Assembly: GCF_000002875.2 (NCBI RefSeq)
Contig: NC_009415.2
Span: 1,312,001 to 1,376,000, forward strand
Direction of reading: 5' to 3'
Length of the DNA stretch: 64,000 nucleotides
Source of the DNA: Leishmania infantum JPCM5
Taxonomy: Eukaryota > Euglenozoa > Kinetoplastea > Trypanosomatida > Trypanosomatidae
A program made the position numbers and the translations under genes. This document shows positions 52,899 to 62,594 of this stretch, in pieces. The notes beneath the pieces were generated by a model. That model saw only the letters and a list, made by a program, of their open reading frames with translations, was not told the DNA's origin and ran no database searches. Position 1 is the stretch's first letter. Each line of letters starts with the position of its first letter.

Positions 52899-54099
52899 GA
52901 GTGTGCGTGCGTGTGTGTGAGTGTGCAGTCAAGGCAGCGAGCGAGAGTCATGGAGGAAGAGAGAGGTACATCGAAGAGGAGGAAAAGGTTGGAGGACAAG
53001 GATAGCAACAGCGAGTCTCGACCGCTACCAGAAGGCACATACACGTAAGGTCGGGAGGGGGGTGCACAACGAAGGATATGGATTATGAGTGTCCTGGCTC
53101 CATCGGAATCACAGGCTGGTGATGCTTCGCCAGACGTGCCCTTCAGACTGAAAACGAGCCGGGTGGTAGCCCTTCCCTTGCGTGTAGCCAGACCTACACA
53201 CAGAGAGGATGACCACCACCACCACCATACACTACCGCCCTTTCTTCTGCCCAATCGACAACACCGGCGGCGAGAGATTCGCCGATGCGCCGCCAGTCGA
53301 GGGCGGTGCGCTCGGGCAGCATGCTTGGGTTAAAGTTTTTTTTGAAGGCAGAGTCACGATCAAAACTACAACAGATAAAGGGAGGTCGCGCACGCGTCTA
53401 TCATCACGCCACGAAGCGAAGAATGACACATACAACTCCACTGCAGCGGATGTGCGTGCGTGCGTGCGTGAGAGAGACGCCGAAGATAAAAGGAAGCTAG
53501 GCGAAGATATGGAGACTGCGTGGCAAGGCGAGGGGCAGGAGCCGACGGGTGAGGGGAAGGGGGAGGAGAATGGTAAGGGATATATACGCACACACGCACA
53601 TCGCAATTCGCACCTTCACCGCAGGTGCGCCTGGCGACGTATTTTTCCTTTCCTCACAGGACAACATCGTCCGCGACAGCACAGTGTACATCAAGACTCA
53701 CGGCAAAACATTCTCAACCACATTCACAGAGAATTCACGCCAAAAGTCGGACACCGCCACACAGAAACACATACTATCCCATCATACCCACAAGAGTTTC
53801 GTATGCATGTGTGCGTGCGCAGCCACACTGAAGCAGCCAACGGTGAGAGAGCCAGCTCCAAAGGAGAAGGGCGCAAACACATGCCGTGCGAACTGAGCAA
53901 GAAAAGAGCGCACAAAGCAGTCCTCATCCACACACACACACACACATCCCTGCCCACATACGCGCAAGAATCAAGAGGCGGTGTCACAGAGATGGGCGAA
54001 GGGGGACGGCGGGAGCGGCAGAGAGAGCGCGGGCACACAGCGACGTCCGTGGAAAGAAAAAAAGAGAAGACAACGCGTATTCCCTTCTGCTAATGTGTA
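52899..54099. other. Intergenic stretch
   Basis: No gene was seen. A plus-strand frame at 53209-54093 is Arg/His/Thr/Glu-rich and follows CA and GA repeats; it is not called. The right end borders the SIDER2-like copy 3. Confidence 0.5.
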
Positions 54100-54644
54100 C
54101 CCGCCTCTCTGCCACAGATCACGAGGTCAGCTCCACTCCACCCTAACGCCTCCCCCGCGCAGCCCTGTCACACGCTCCCCACCGCATGATGCGAAGCCGC
54201 CGTAGACACAGGCGTTGCAGCGCAGTGTGCCAACGCAGTCGTCTGAGAGCATGGCCTCTGCCTCAAACACCACCCACCCACCCCCGCTCCGCAGGCCGCC
54301 ACCTGGTGCATCCCCCTCGGGGGCGGCTCAGGCTCCCCGCCTCTGTAGGTGGTGAGGGCCGGGTGGGATGTGCTCGAGTCACATTGGCACCTTGCCCATC
54401 ATATGTATGGTGCAAGCGTGTGCACCGTCGCAGGTCTCTCCGGCGGCGCGCCATCCACAGCATGGCCGCCGACATCCGTAGCGATACATCGCTCTGACCT
54501 CCTCCCCCACGTCGCAGGTGTCTAGCCCTGTCGCCAGCGGAGGCGGCTCGGCATTGGCAGAGGGATAGTGGAGTGTGGGGGAGGGGGGTGCACTGGACCC
54601 TGCAATACCGCGCGCTGAGCTGTGTGTGCCCCCTCCCTTCCCCT
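54100..54644 (+). mobile_element. SIDER2-like truncated retroposon, copy 3
   Basis: About 545 bases, nearly identical to the reverse complement of copy 2 (two differences seen by eye), and nearly identical over 54180-54572 to copy 1 in the same orientation. Ends are sharp and the flanks unrelated. It is in the 3' UTR region of the squalene synthase gene, about 1.85 kb past the stop codon. SIDER2 elements in such positions are reported to lower mRNA stability. Confidence 0.85.
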
Positions 54645-55555
54645 CTCTTACCTCACCGCGAAAACACGGCGGAGGACCAGGCAATAAATGGAGGGAGGAC
54701 GAAGACGACACGACAGCAGACACGCAGTGCAGGGAATGATGAACAGGTCTGCATGGGCGGGGAAAAGAGAGGAGGCAGTGGGGCAGCCTCGAAAGGAGAG
54801 TCGGCGCGCGGGCTGGATAGATGCGCGACAGAGTATGGGTTCGTGTGCATGCGTGCTGGTGTTGGCCACTCCTCTTCATGTCAAAGTACGTGAAGATCAC
54901 ACAGCAAATCACCTGGAAGAAAAGAAGGCGGCTCGCCGCTCACCCCGTACGCCTGCATCGCACCTTCGCGTGCCGGCGAGCAGACGCACCGACGTGCATG
55001 CGAGCCGTACGCCAGAAGACCCGCGAACAGCAGGTGCGCGCCTGCGCACGCACCCTCCGTGCAGTGATGAGAATTGAGCCCTTATCGTCATGCGAAAGGT
55101 GATTGCAAAGAGAGAGAGGAGGAAAGACATGAGCACCACTGCGCCAGAGAAGACAGCGGTGTCGGCGATGAAGCCAACGACTACACGCAGCGTCCCAGTG
55201 GAAACTTGGAAGACTCGATGACAGGCGCCACTGAGCGCCTGCACGTGTGCTATGAGAGTCACCGACTGTCGACCAACGACGGCACCACTGACGCGTGAGA
55301 CGAAAGGAGCCAGGAAAAGGAAAGGAAGCAAAAAAAAAACAGCGAAGAGGCTCAGTCGGGGTTGCTCACCCTGGCCATGTGTCGGTGACACCGTCGGTGT
55401 GGGAGAGAGGGCGAAGGGGGGACGAACAAAACAGCGGGTATGCGGTGAGGTGAGAGCGCAAGCCAGCATGGCGGGGGGAGTCTCTAGTAGAGCTCCCCCA
55501 GCACGCCGGCGCGCGTTCTCGTCACGTGGTGCCACAGACGGAGACACATACACCC

Positions 55556-55676
55556 AAACAAACACACACACACATATACACACACACAAACACACCCACA
55601 CACACACATACACACACACACACATACATACACACAGACAGACAGAGAGAAACAACACATACACACACATGTTTAT
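55556..55676. repeat. (CA)n-rich microsatellite
   Basis: CA dinucleotides with TA and AA interruptions and a short GACAGACAGAGAG piece. It is (TG)n on the transcribed strand, in the 3' region of the squalene synthase unit. Confidence 0.9.
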
Positions 55677-56392
55677 ATGCACACGTTACGGTCACAGCTA
55701 CGGAGAGATACGAAAACAGAGAAACGGAGAAACAGAGCTGACACGAGCAGAAAAATATTTTTGTGTTGCGTGCTTCGCCTCCGCGCACACGTCCTTCTGC
55801 AGCGCCGAATGACAGCCGCTAATGCCGAACCGATGCGAGACAGACAGACAGGCAGAGACAGAGTGGGTCAGCAGAAGTTGCGAAAGCGGCGTCCAATGCT
55901 GAGAGAAGCGGGAAGCAGCATCACGGGCAAAACAAAACGTGGCAAACAAAGAAGGAAACGGAAAAGGAAGGGAACACAAAACGCAAACATGCGCGCACAC
56001 ACACACGCACGCGCACGCGCACGCGCACTCGAAATACGCCACGCGACAGCACCACATCGACGCTGCGCATTTCATGAAAAGGAAGAAAAGAGACGGAAAA
56101 CGTTCTATTAAGAGCATCTGCACTGCGTCTGCATGGCTGCGTGTGTGGGAGTCTGGTCGCCGACCTTTCCGCCAGAGACGCGTTCCGTAAGACGAGCCAT
56201 GAGTGGAGAGAGGCGAGGCGCGCACGGGTGGGGGTAGGGGGTTGACAACCACACGCACGCACAAAGACGCATACAGAGGATCACACGCATCGACTTCGGT
56301 CTCTACATGGACGTGCAGATGCTGCGCTTATGGAAAAGAAAGTTGTAAACATTTGACACGCGCACACAGTGTGCGTATCCACATAAGATGCG

Positions 56393-56420
56393 GGGAGGGA
56401 GGGAGGGAGGGAGGGAGGGC
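56393..56420. repeat. (GGGA)n tract
   Basis: Seven or so GGGA units on the plus strand, potentially G-quadruplex forming; the transcribed RNA would carry (UCCC)n shortly after the squalene synthase stop. Confidence 0.85.
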
Positions 56421-56496
56421 TGTCAGCGCACACCCATGCGCGCCTGCCCCTCCCCTCTCTTCCTGCCGTCCGCAGGACCTTTGCTTTCAGTTGTCC

Positions 56497-57741
56497 TTAC
56501 GCGTGGTCGGCAATCCCCTTGCGGCCACCAAAGAAACCAGCGACGGTATCCATGACGGTGAGAAGGAACTGGCCACCGAGGCCTGGGTAGCGGGCGAGGA
56601 GGCTGCGGGTGTAGGAGACGGCCTGGCACTTCTTCAGCTGCAGGTCGATCCGCTCAATCGCCGCCGCCAGCGAGTTGGCGATCGATGTGGAACTGGCGTC
56701 TTGCATGTCTAGCTTCTCCTGCAGCTCCACGCAGTAGTCGCGGAGCATGCTGAGGGAGCTGTAGAGGGTCGTGGCCTTGAGCATAATACGACACGACTCC
56801 GGCCGTGACACCTTCACCTTGACCTGGAACGTGTCGGGGTTGTTGTACACCTCCTTCAGCGTAGCAATGGCCATCACCTGAGGAATGGCGCAGAAGCGGA
56901 ACACGGACGGGTCGCGCAGAGCGGAGAGGTAGTCCACGATGTATGGGACATGCACGAGAGCGTCGGCCACCATGGCGTTCAGGCACTGCACCGCTGCCGC
57001 ATTGTTCGACTCACTCTTCAGCTCCTTCAGCTCCGTCACGTACGTGCCCCAGATCTCCTTCGGCCAGAACATCCGCGGCGGCTCCTCGCGGATGTCCTCG
57101 TAGTAGTCGCGGATGATGTTTGTCTTCTGCAGGAAGAGACCCATGTGGTTGGAACTGGTGAGATCGTCGTCCAGGCTCGGGTCCTCAAAGCCGCAGCGGG
57201 CGAAGAGCTGGGTGAGGCCGTGGCCGACGAGACCGGCGACATAGTGGCAGTACTCGTTGTAGTCGTCCTTTGTGACCACCGGGCGCTTCAGGAACTCGCA
57301 CATGCCGTTTGCCATGCGCTCGCAGATATTGGCGATGACGTCCTGATAGCCCTTCTTCAGCTTCTTGAATGCGCGCGACACGCACGGGTATTTCTCCAGC
57401 AGTTCGCGCTCGCGTCCCTCGCCGACGCCGCTCATGCACCAGCTCATGTCGCTCGTGTGCGTGTGGAACTTCGGAAGCTCCTTCAGCTTGACGTCTACCG
57501 GAACGCTCATGTCATCCTCCAAGGTATCGAGCGCGCGGAGGACAAGGTAGAAGATGCAGATGGCATCACGGAGCTGCTGGTCTGCGAGCTGCGCCACGAC
57601 AACCGCGAAGGATCGAGAGACGTCGTTCATGATATCGTAGCAGAAGCGTAAGTCCGTCTCCTCCGGCGGCACCTGAATCTTCACAGAGCGCATCTGCCAC
57701 TTTACACGCATCATCGCCACCGAATCCGAGAAGAGCCCCAT
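56497..57741 (-). CDS. SQS: Squalene synthase (farnesyl-diphosphate farnesyltransferase)
   Basis: A 414-residue squalene synthase, which couples two farnesyl diphosphates through presqualene diphosphate to squalene with NADPH: the first committed step of ergosterol synthesis, on ER and possibly glycosomal membranes. The two Asp-rich Mg-diphosphate sites are seen: DTLEDD at 72-77 and DYYED at 212-216 within QKTNIIRDYYEDI. NDVSRSFA (39-46) and YCHYVAGLVGHG are family blocks; MFWPKEIW follows. The C-terminal hydrophobic segment (GGQFLLTVMDTVAGFFGG) is a short, weak membrane anchor. The length is normal. The start at 57741 follows a splice AG at 57785-57784. The enzyme is a known drug target in Leishmania. 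A SIDER2-like copy lies in its downstream region. Confidence 0.98.
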   Translation of the reverse strand: MGLFSDSVAMMRVKWQMRSVKIQVPPEETDLRFCYDIMNDVSRSFAVVVAQLADQQLRDAICIFYLVLRALDTLEDDMSVPVDVKLKELPKFHTHTSDMSWCMSGVGEGRERELLEKYPCVSRAFKKLKKGYQDVIANICERMANGMCEFLKRPVVTKDDYNEYCHYVAGLVGHGLTQLFARCGFEDPSLDDDLTSSNHMGLFLQKTNIIRDYYEDIREEPPRMFWPKEIWGTYVTELKELKSESNNAAAVQCLNAMVADALVHVPYIVDYLSALRDPSVFRFCAIPQVMAIATLKEVYNNPDTFQVKVKVSRPESCRIMLKATTLYSSLSMLRDYCVELQEKLDMQDASSTSIANSLAAAIERIDLQLKKCQAVSYTRSLLARYPGLGGQFLLTVMDTVAGFFGGRKGIADHA

Positions 57742-57783
57742 GGCTGCTTGCTGGTGTGTGCTCGTGTGTGTGTGTGTGTGTGT

Positions 57784-57785
57784 CT
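57784..57785 (-). promoter_or_regulatory. Predicted spliced-leader acceptor of squalene synthase
   Basis: Minus-strand CTCCTCTTCTGTCTTTTCTC and a Pyr-rich continuation precede the first AG (CAACGTAG) at 57785-57784, about 42 bases before the ATG; a (CA)n tract lies between AG and ATG. Confidence 0.5.
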
Positions 57786-58469
57786 ACGTTGAGGGCGGCG
57801 TGAGAAAAGACAGAAGAGGAGCTGGAGGCACACAGCAGGATGGGGACGCGCGGAGGAAAGGAGGGATGGGGCGGGATGGAGGAGGGGAGGCTGCTACGTG
57901 CGTCGGTGTTTGTCTGTATAGGGACCTCCTGCTTTTATGGATATGACTTCAATACGAAAAGATAAAGGGAAAAGACTGAAGTATGATGCGCAGATTGCTG
58001 TTCCAGTGGAAGGCGTGCCGGCGGTCGCGGTTGTCGCGTGTGTGTGCGCGTATGTAGACGCCGAATCGGCAGGAGGTGTGCACCGGGGAAGCGGGGAGAA
58101 GGAGGGGTCACAGAATAATGATGAGAGAAGGTGTGAGTGGCGTGTGTCAACATCGTCGCAAAATTACACGGAGGAAACACGCTGCCGTGCGTCGCGGGCA
58201 TACTCGCAAAGAAGCCGCTTCGCCAGTCGCTGAGACGCCAAGTCCAGCAGGCACACATCCGCTCATACACAAGAAGGGCGTCTCCCTCTCGCTGCAAGAG
58301 TGTGGTTGGCTTGGAAAAGGGAGGCGCGGTGAGCCTTGAATTACCATACCCCGCTCTTTTCAGACACACCTGCAGACCAGATAATGGGGTGCAGCCTGTC
58401 AGCCAGTGCAAGCACGGCCTCACCGTCCTCCTCCTTGTGACGTTGTTCATTCCAATCCAACAGACGAGG
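57786..58469. other. Intergenic stretch
   Basis: No gene was seen; splice tract of squalene synthase at the left, 3' UTR of the Nudix gene at the right. Confidence 0.5.
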
Positions 58470-59447
58470 TCAGAGTTGGCTCTGTGGCTTCGTGACTTGC
58501 CCGCGGTCATCGACTTCCCCGTCGACCCACGGCTTCAGCATTGCATACGGCGTGGTGCCTGGGCCGCGTAGCTCCATGTCCGAGTGCTGACCCTCCAGCG
58601 CGCGCCGCACGTCCTGCTTGCAAACCCACATCACCTTTTCAAGCTCGGAGGCATCCACCACCAGACTCGGTGAGGCATCAGCCACCGCGTAGTAGCACAT
58701 CATCATCAGGTAGGGATACGGCCACGGCTGAGACCCGATGTAGCGCACCTCGCTCACCCTGGCGCCGCTCTCCTCCTCCACCTCACGCCGCACCGTCTCC
58801 TCGGCTGACTCGCCGTGCAGAACAAATCCAGAGAGCAGCGTCAGCATCTTGCTCTCTTTGCGCCGCTGCGACAGGATGACGTTGCCCTTGCCGTCCAGTA
58901 CCGCCACGAGCACGGCGGGCACAAGCTGGGGGAAGTGCTGCTTCCTGCACTTGGGGCAAAGCCGGCTGAAGCCGACATCGCGCGTTGGGTCCGTTGCCGT
59001 TCCGCAGTTGGCACAAAACCGGTTGGAGGCGTGCCAGCGGACAAGCGACATAGCGAGGCCATAGGCCGCCTGCTCCGGCCGCGCCATCTCGAGCACGTGC
59101 CCGTCCTTGGACGGCGCCCAGATCAGCTGTGACAGCCGGCGCCCGGCAAGGTTGTCTGCCATGGAGGAAAAGATGTTCTCGCCGGTTCTTGGATCCTCGC
59201 CAACGTAGATGAGCTCCTTGAGGTCCTTCACTATGAGGGCCCCATCACACAGCGAATGGTGCCACCATGCCACATTCGGCTGCCGCTGCGCACGTGGCAC
59301 AAAGCCTGCATGCTCCTTCTTCGCAATGACTACACGTGGCTTGTGCGAGGGCTGCAGGCGCTGGACCTGGAAGCCCGGTACCATGCGCTCCTGCTCCAGG
59401 CGGCGCAGGTGGCCGCCGGAGAAGGCGAACTCGAGCGGCCGGCTCAT
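58470..59447 (-). CDS. NADH pyrophosphatase (Nudix, NudC/NUDT12-like)
   Basis: A 325-residue Nudix hydrolase that should split NADH (and NAD caps or related dinucleotides) into nucleoside monophosphates. A zinc ribbon CANCGTATD (C145, C148) and CPKC about residues 163-166 precedes the Nudix domain. The Nudix box GFVLHGESAEETVRREVEEE begins at G207 and fits G-x5-E-x7-R-E-U-x-E-E. It is followed by IGSQPWPYPYLMM, the SQPWPFP-type signature that marks NADH pyrophosphatases. The N-terminal region (LSQLIWAPSKDGHVLEMARP) corresponds to the NUDIX-like N-domain. The C-terminus is Ser-Gln-Leu, a weak variant of the PTS1 glycosomal signal. The longer frame to 59648 is upstream sequence. Homology and the Met-Ser-Arg start support 59447. 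Confidence 0.95.
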   Translation of the reverse strand: MSRPLEFAFSGGHLRRLEQERMVPGFQVQRLQPSHKPRVVIAKKEHAGFVPRAQRQPNVAWWHHSLCDGALIVKDLKELIYVGEDPRTGENIFSSMADNLAGRRLSQLIWAPSKDGHVLEMARPEQAAYGLAMSLVRWHASNRFCANCGTATDPTRDVGFSRLCPKCRKQHFPQLVPAVLVAVLDGKGNVILSQRRKESKMLTLLSGFVLHGESAEETVRREVEEESGARVSEVRYIGSQPWPYPYLMMMCYYAVADASPSLVVDASELEKVMWVCKQDVRRALEGQHSDMELRGPGTTPYAMLKPWVDGEVDDRGQVTKPQSQL

Positions 59448-62400
59448 GCCAGCCTCGAGTAGCGCAGAGGGTCTGCGGGTGAAGAGAGTCGGGGGTGGAG
59501 GGGACGGCGAAGGCACACACAACAGCAACGGCGACGAAGCGACGCAAGATACAAAGAAAGCAAAGGAAAGACAGTGCAGCGCTGACGAGGTGCTGACGCC
59601 TCTCAGTTCGGGGACCCGCTGCTCTTGCTGTGCTACGGCGGGCGGCACACCGTCATGGGGGTTTCTCCTTCGAGTACAGTTGGAGAGAGCATGCCAGCAT
59701 CAAGGTACTGTGTTTGGGTGCTGGTGGTGGTTGCGGAGCCACAATGAGTTATCCACAACGGCAGAGAATGAGGTGAGACTCGCGTGCGCGCCTCTCAAGC
59801 GTGAAGGCGGAGGATGAGGAGGGATCCCTCGAGCAGGAAGAGCAAAACATGAAGGCCAAGGGGGGAGGGGCTAGAGGAGATGCGAGAGAGATAGACGGAT
59901 GGGGGCATGATGGAAGCAGTGTTGAACGTGTCCATATGTGTGTGTGTGTGTGAGCATGCACGCACACGTGGACGAAGAAGGTGGGAAGTGAGAGGGGAGG
60001 GCGGCAGAGAGGGTAGGCAAACGAGGCTCGGGCATAGATCTGGACACCGTCATGCACGGGGTGCCGCGGTAATGTCTTTGAAGTTTGAAAGAGCGAGCGA
60101 AAAGTAATGTGCCACGGCTCCAGCTGCACCTCTACTCGTACCACACCCATAGAGTCGCTCGTGTGTCTGTGAGGCTCACCTGCCAAGTCCGTGCCACTGT
60201 CTTATCGCGCCTCCCTTGCTAGGGGAAGAGGCTCCAAGACCACAACGAAGCTCTTAAAAGGGAGCTTGAGTCACACCATTCAACAGTCAGCGAGCTGCGT
60301 AGAAAGCGATGATACACGAGTGACCCAACAGAGTGAATCTTCTTAGCCCGAGTTCCGCTGCTGAAACTGCTGCTGCGGGTGGAGACAACGACGGTGCGGC
60401 TGCGCTCCTTTTCCTCTTATTTTCGTTTTTCTTCCGCTGTCTGCCGCTCACGGCTAACTTCATATCTGCTCGTCTGAAGACGTGGCAATACGCACAGACG
60501 CACACATACACACACCACCTCCCTCTGGCATGAGCGCGCGCGTACACGGTGGTAAGCGAGGGAGGCGGAGGGTTGGGAGGGTGTAGGCGGAGACACACGC
60601 AAACGTGAGTGCACAAAGAAAACGACCCCGCCACAGACAACGAGAGAAAGAAACAAAACACCAAAGAAAATCAACATCGTTGCACGCAGATGCACGCGCG
60701 TCGGGGCGCGACCCCACGCACTCGCGGCACACAGCAAACGGGGGTGGGGCTGCTACACACGCACATACACACACACATATATATAGAGAGAGAAAGAGAG
60801 AGACACATACACGTATACACACACAAACACGCGGTGGTTCCAGAGTGACAGCGACACGAGATCAACACGCACGCCACGACGAGGAGCTCCCAGAGAGCGC
60901 ACAAGCACGCACCGAAAAGGGCAACGTGACTGAAGAGAGAAAGGGAGGAGGGAGGGTAGGGGAGGGGCAGCACAGGATGAGCCGAAGAGAGAAGGGCGAC
61001 ACATGCAGCAAACACCAACTGGGCACACACACAGACACAGGTAGGCACGACAGAAGGGCAGAGAAACAGACGAAAATGAGACCGGAAAGGAAGTTGTCGC
61101 AATGCCACGAAAAAATGAAGAAGGGCGGCGAGAGAGCGTTCGACGGGGACAAGAACGGCACGTCCCCGCGAGATGGCGAGATGCGCCGGCCCGTCGGCTT
61201 TCGGCCCGCTTGTGCGCCCGCACTGGTGTGCATGCCGCCCTCTCTTTATCTCGCTCTACGTGGATGTGAGATAGGCTCTGGGGCGCTCGGGGAGAGGTGA
61301 GTGGAGGGGGTCACCGACTGCAAAGAGGTGACGCGACGCACAAGAGAGCTCACGAATGAGGTGGGAAAGACGAGAGACAGAGGGACGGAAGAGAGGTGAA
61401 ACAGCCGAAGCGAGTGTTCGCACAGAAACAGATGCGGGCACGCACACGCGCATACAGAGAACGAGACAAACTAACGCACCCTCAGCCCAGTGCTCGTGCA
61501 CGCAACAACACAAACCGAGCACGCGGCAGACGGGCCGAGATGAGGACAGATCTTGATAAGGAGCGATGACTCACAAAACACGAAACAGACCCAACGGCCG
61601 TCACACCACCGAGATAAACGCACAAGTGCAGATGTCACTTTTGCGTGCACACTGTCGCGATACATCACTGCCGCCGTCACACTGCCTCCGTTGTTGGTGT
61701 GCACTATCGTGGCGAATCCGCAGTCGTGCTTGTCTGACCAAAAATTCGTCTTTCCTTTCCTTTCCGTGCGTGCACACGCAGCGCGTTGTTCCCGCTGTGC
61801 ATTGCCTGCGCATGTGCCTCTGACGTTGCGCCTGAAGCAGAGGGAAGCAAAAGAGGCACATAACCGAGAGAAGGGCAGAGAAGGCACAAGGGCGTGAAAC
61901 GGCCCGCCGACGCGTGCGCAGACATGAAGGACGCGTGCGGATCGCGCAGCGGCAGAGAGAGAGAGAACGAGAAGGTGGGAAGGGCTAAAGCCTCAGACAG
62001 ACAGACACAAGCAGGGCGAAAAAAAAAACGAGAAATGGCGTGCGTGTAAGCACGTGTGCGTGCGTGCGTGTGTGTCTGCATCCTCTGCCCTCACAAGTGC
62101 GAGATCACGAATAGAGATAGAGCGCGAGAGGCAGCGGGGGCGAAGGAGGGGGGGGAAGGTAGCGTGCACCGTTCTGCTAGAAAAGGGCAGCCGAACCATA
62201 AAAAAATAATAAATCAGGGAAGACCAGGAGCATGTGTGTTTGTGTGAGGGGAGGCGGCAACGAGCAGGTGAAAGGCACCGCATGCGGGAGCGCCCAACTG
62301 CATGATGCGGGAGACCGGAGGCACTCTCATCCGCACGCGTGCGAGCCCTGAAGCGTACACAAAGCGAAGGGGCAGAAGAGAGAGGCTGAGGCGCAAGTGG

Positions 62401-62594
62401 GCGGCAGGTGGCGGAGAGGACAGCAGGAGACGTGTGATGGGTGTGCTCCTTCCGTAGAGGTGCGCGCGCAGGCGTCTGCGCATCTGCACCCTCCACCAAG
62501 TCGTCACGAGTGAGAGTCGTCCACTGCAGAAACACAAAAAACAAGGAGACAGACGAGAGCTCGGGACGTGCCCGCCCATCAACGTCAGCGGCAG
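59448..62594. other. Long intergenic stretch (3.1 kb)
   Basis: No credible gene was seen. It carries (GT)n at about 59936-59952, (CA)n/(TA)n/(GA)n blocks at about 60753-60810 and many Arg/Thr/His-rich shadow frames. It would hold the long 3' UTR of the NEK kinase and the splice region of the Nudix gene. Confidence 0.55.

Larger units (their letters stand above)
54645..56496. other. Intergenic stretch with (CA)n and GGGA repeats
   Basis: No credible gene was seen. A long CA-rich tract lies at about 55556-55676, (CG)(CA) alternation at about 55997-56028 and a GGGA repeat at about 56393-56420. A minus-strand piece near 54910-55160 has a hydrophobic run (VVLMSFLLSLFAITF) but no gene structure. 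Confidence 0.5.

Noticed and set aside
53209..54093. Plus-strand open frame of 294 codons
   Set aside because: Would be the only gene on the plus strand; composition follows CA and GA repeats, no domain.
54909..55682. Minus-strand open frame of 257 codons with hydrophobic stretch
   Set aside because: Its first half is translated (TG)n repeat (Cys/Val); the hydrophobic piece near 55130 is too short to assign, though a transporter remnant cannot be excluded.
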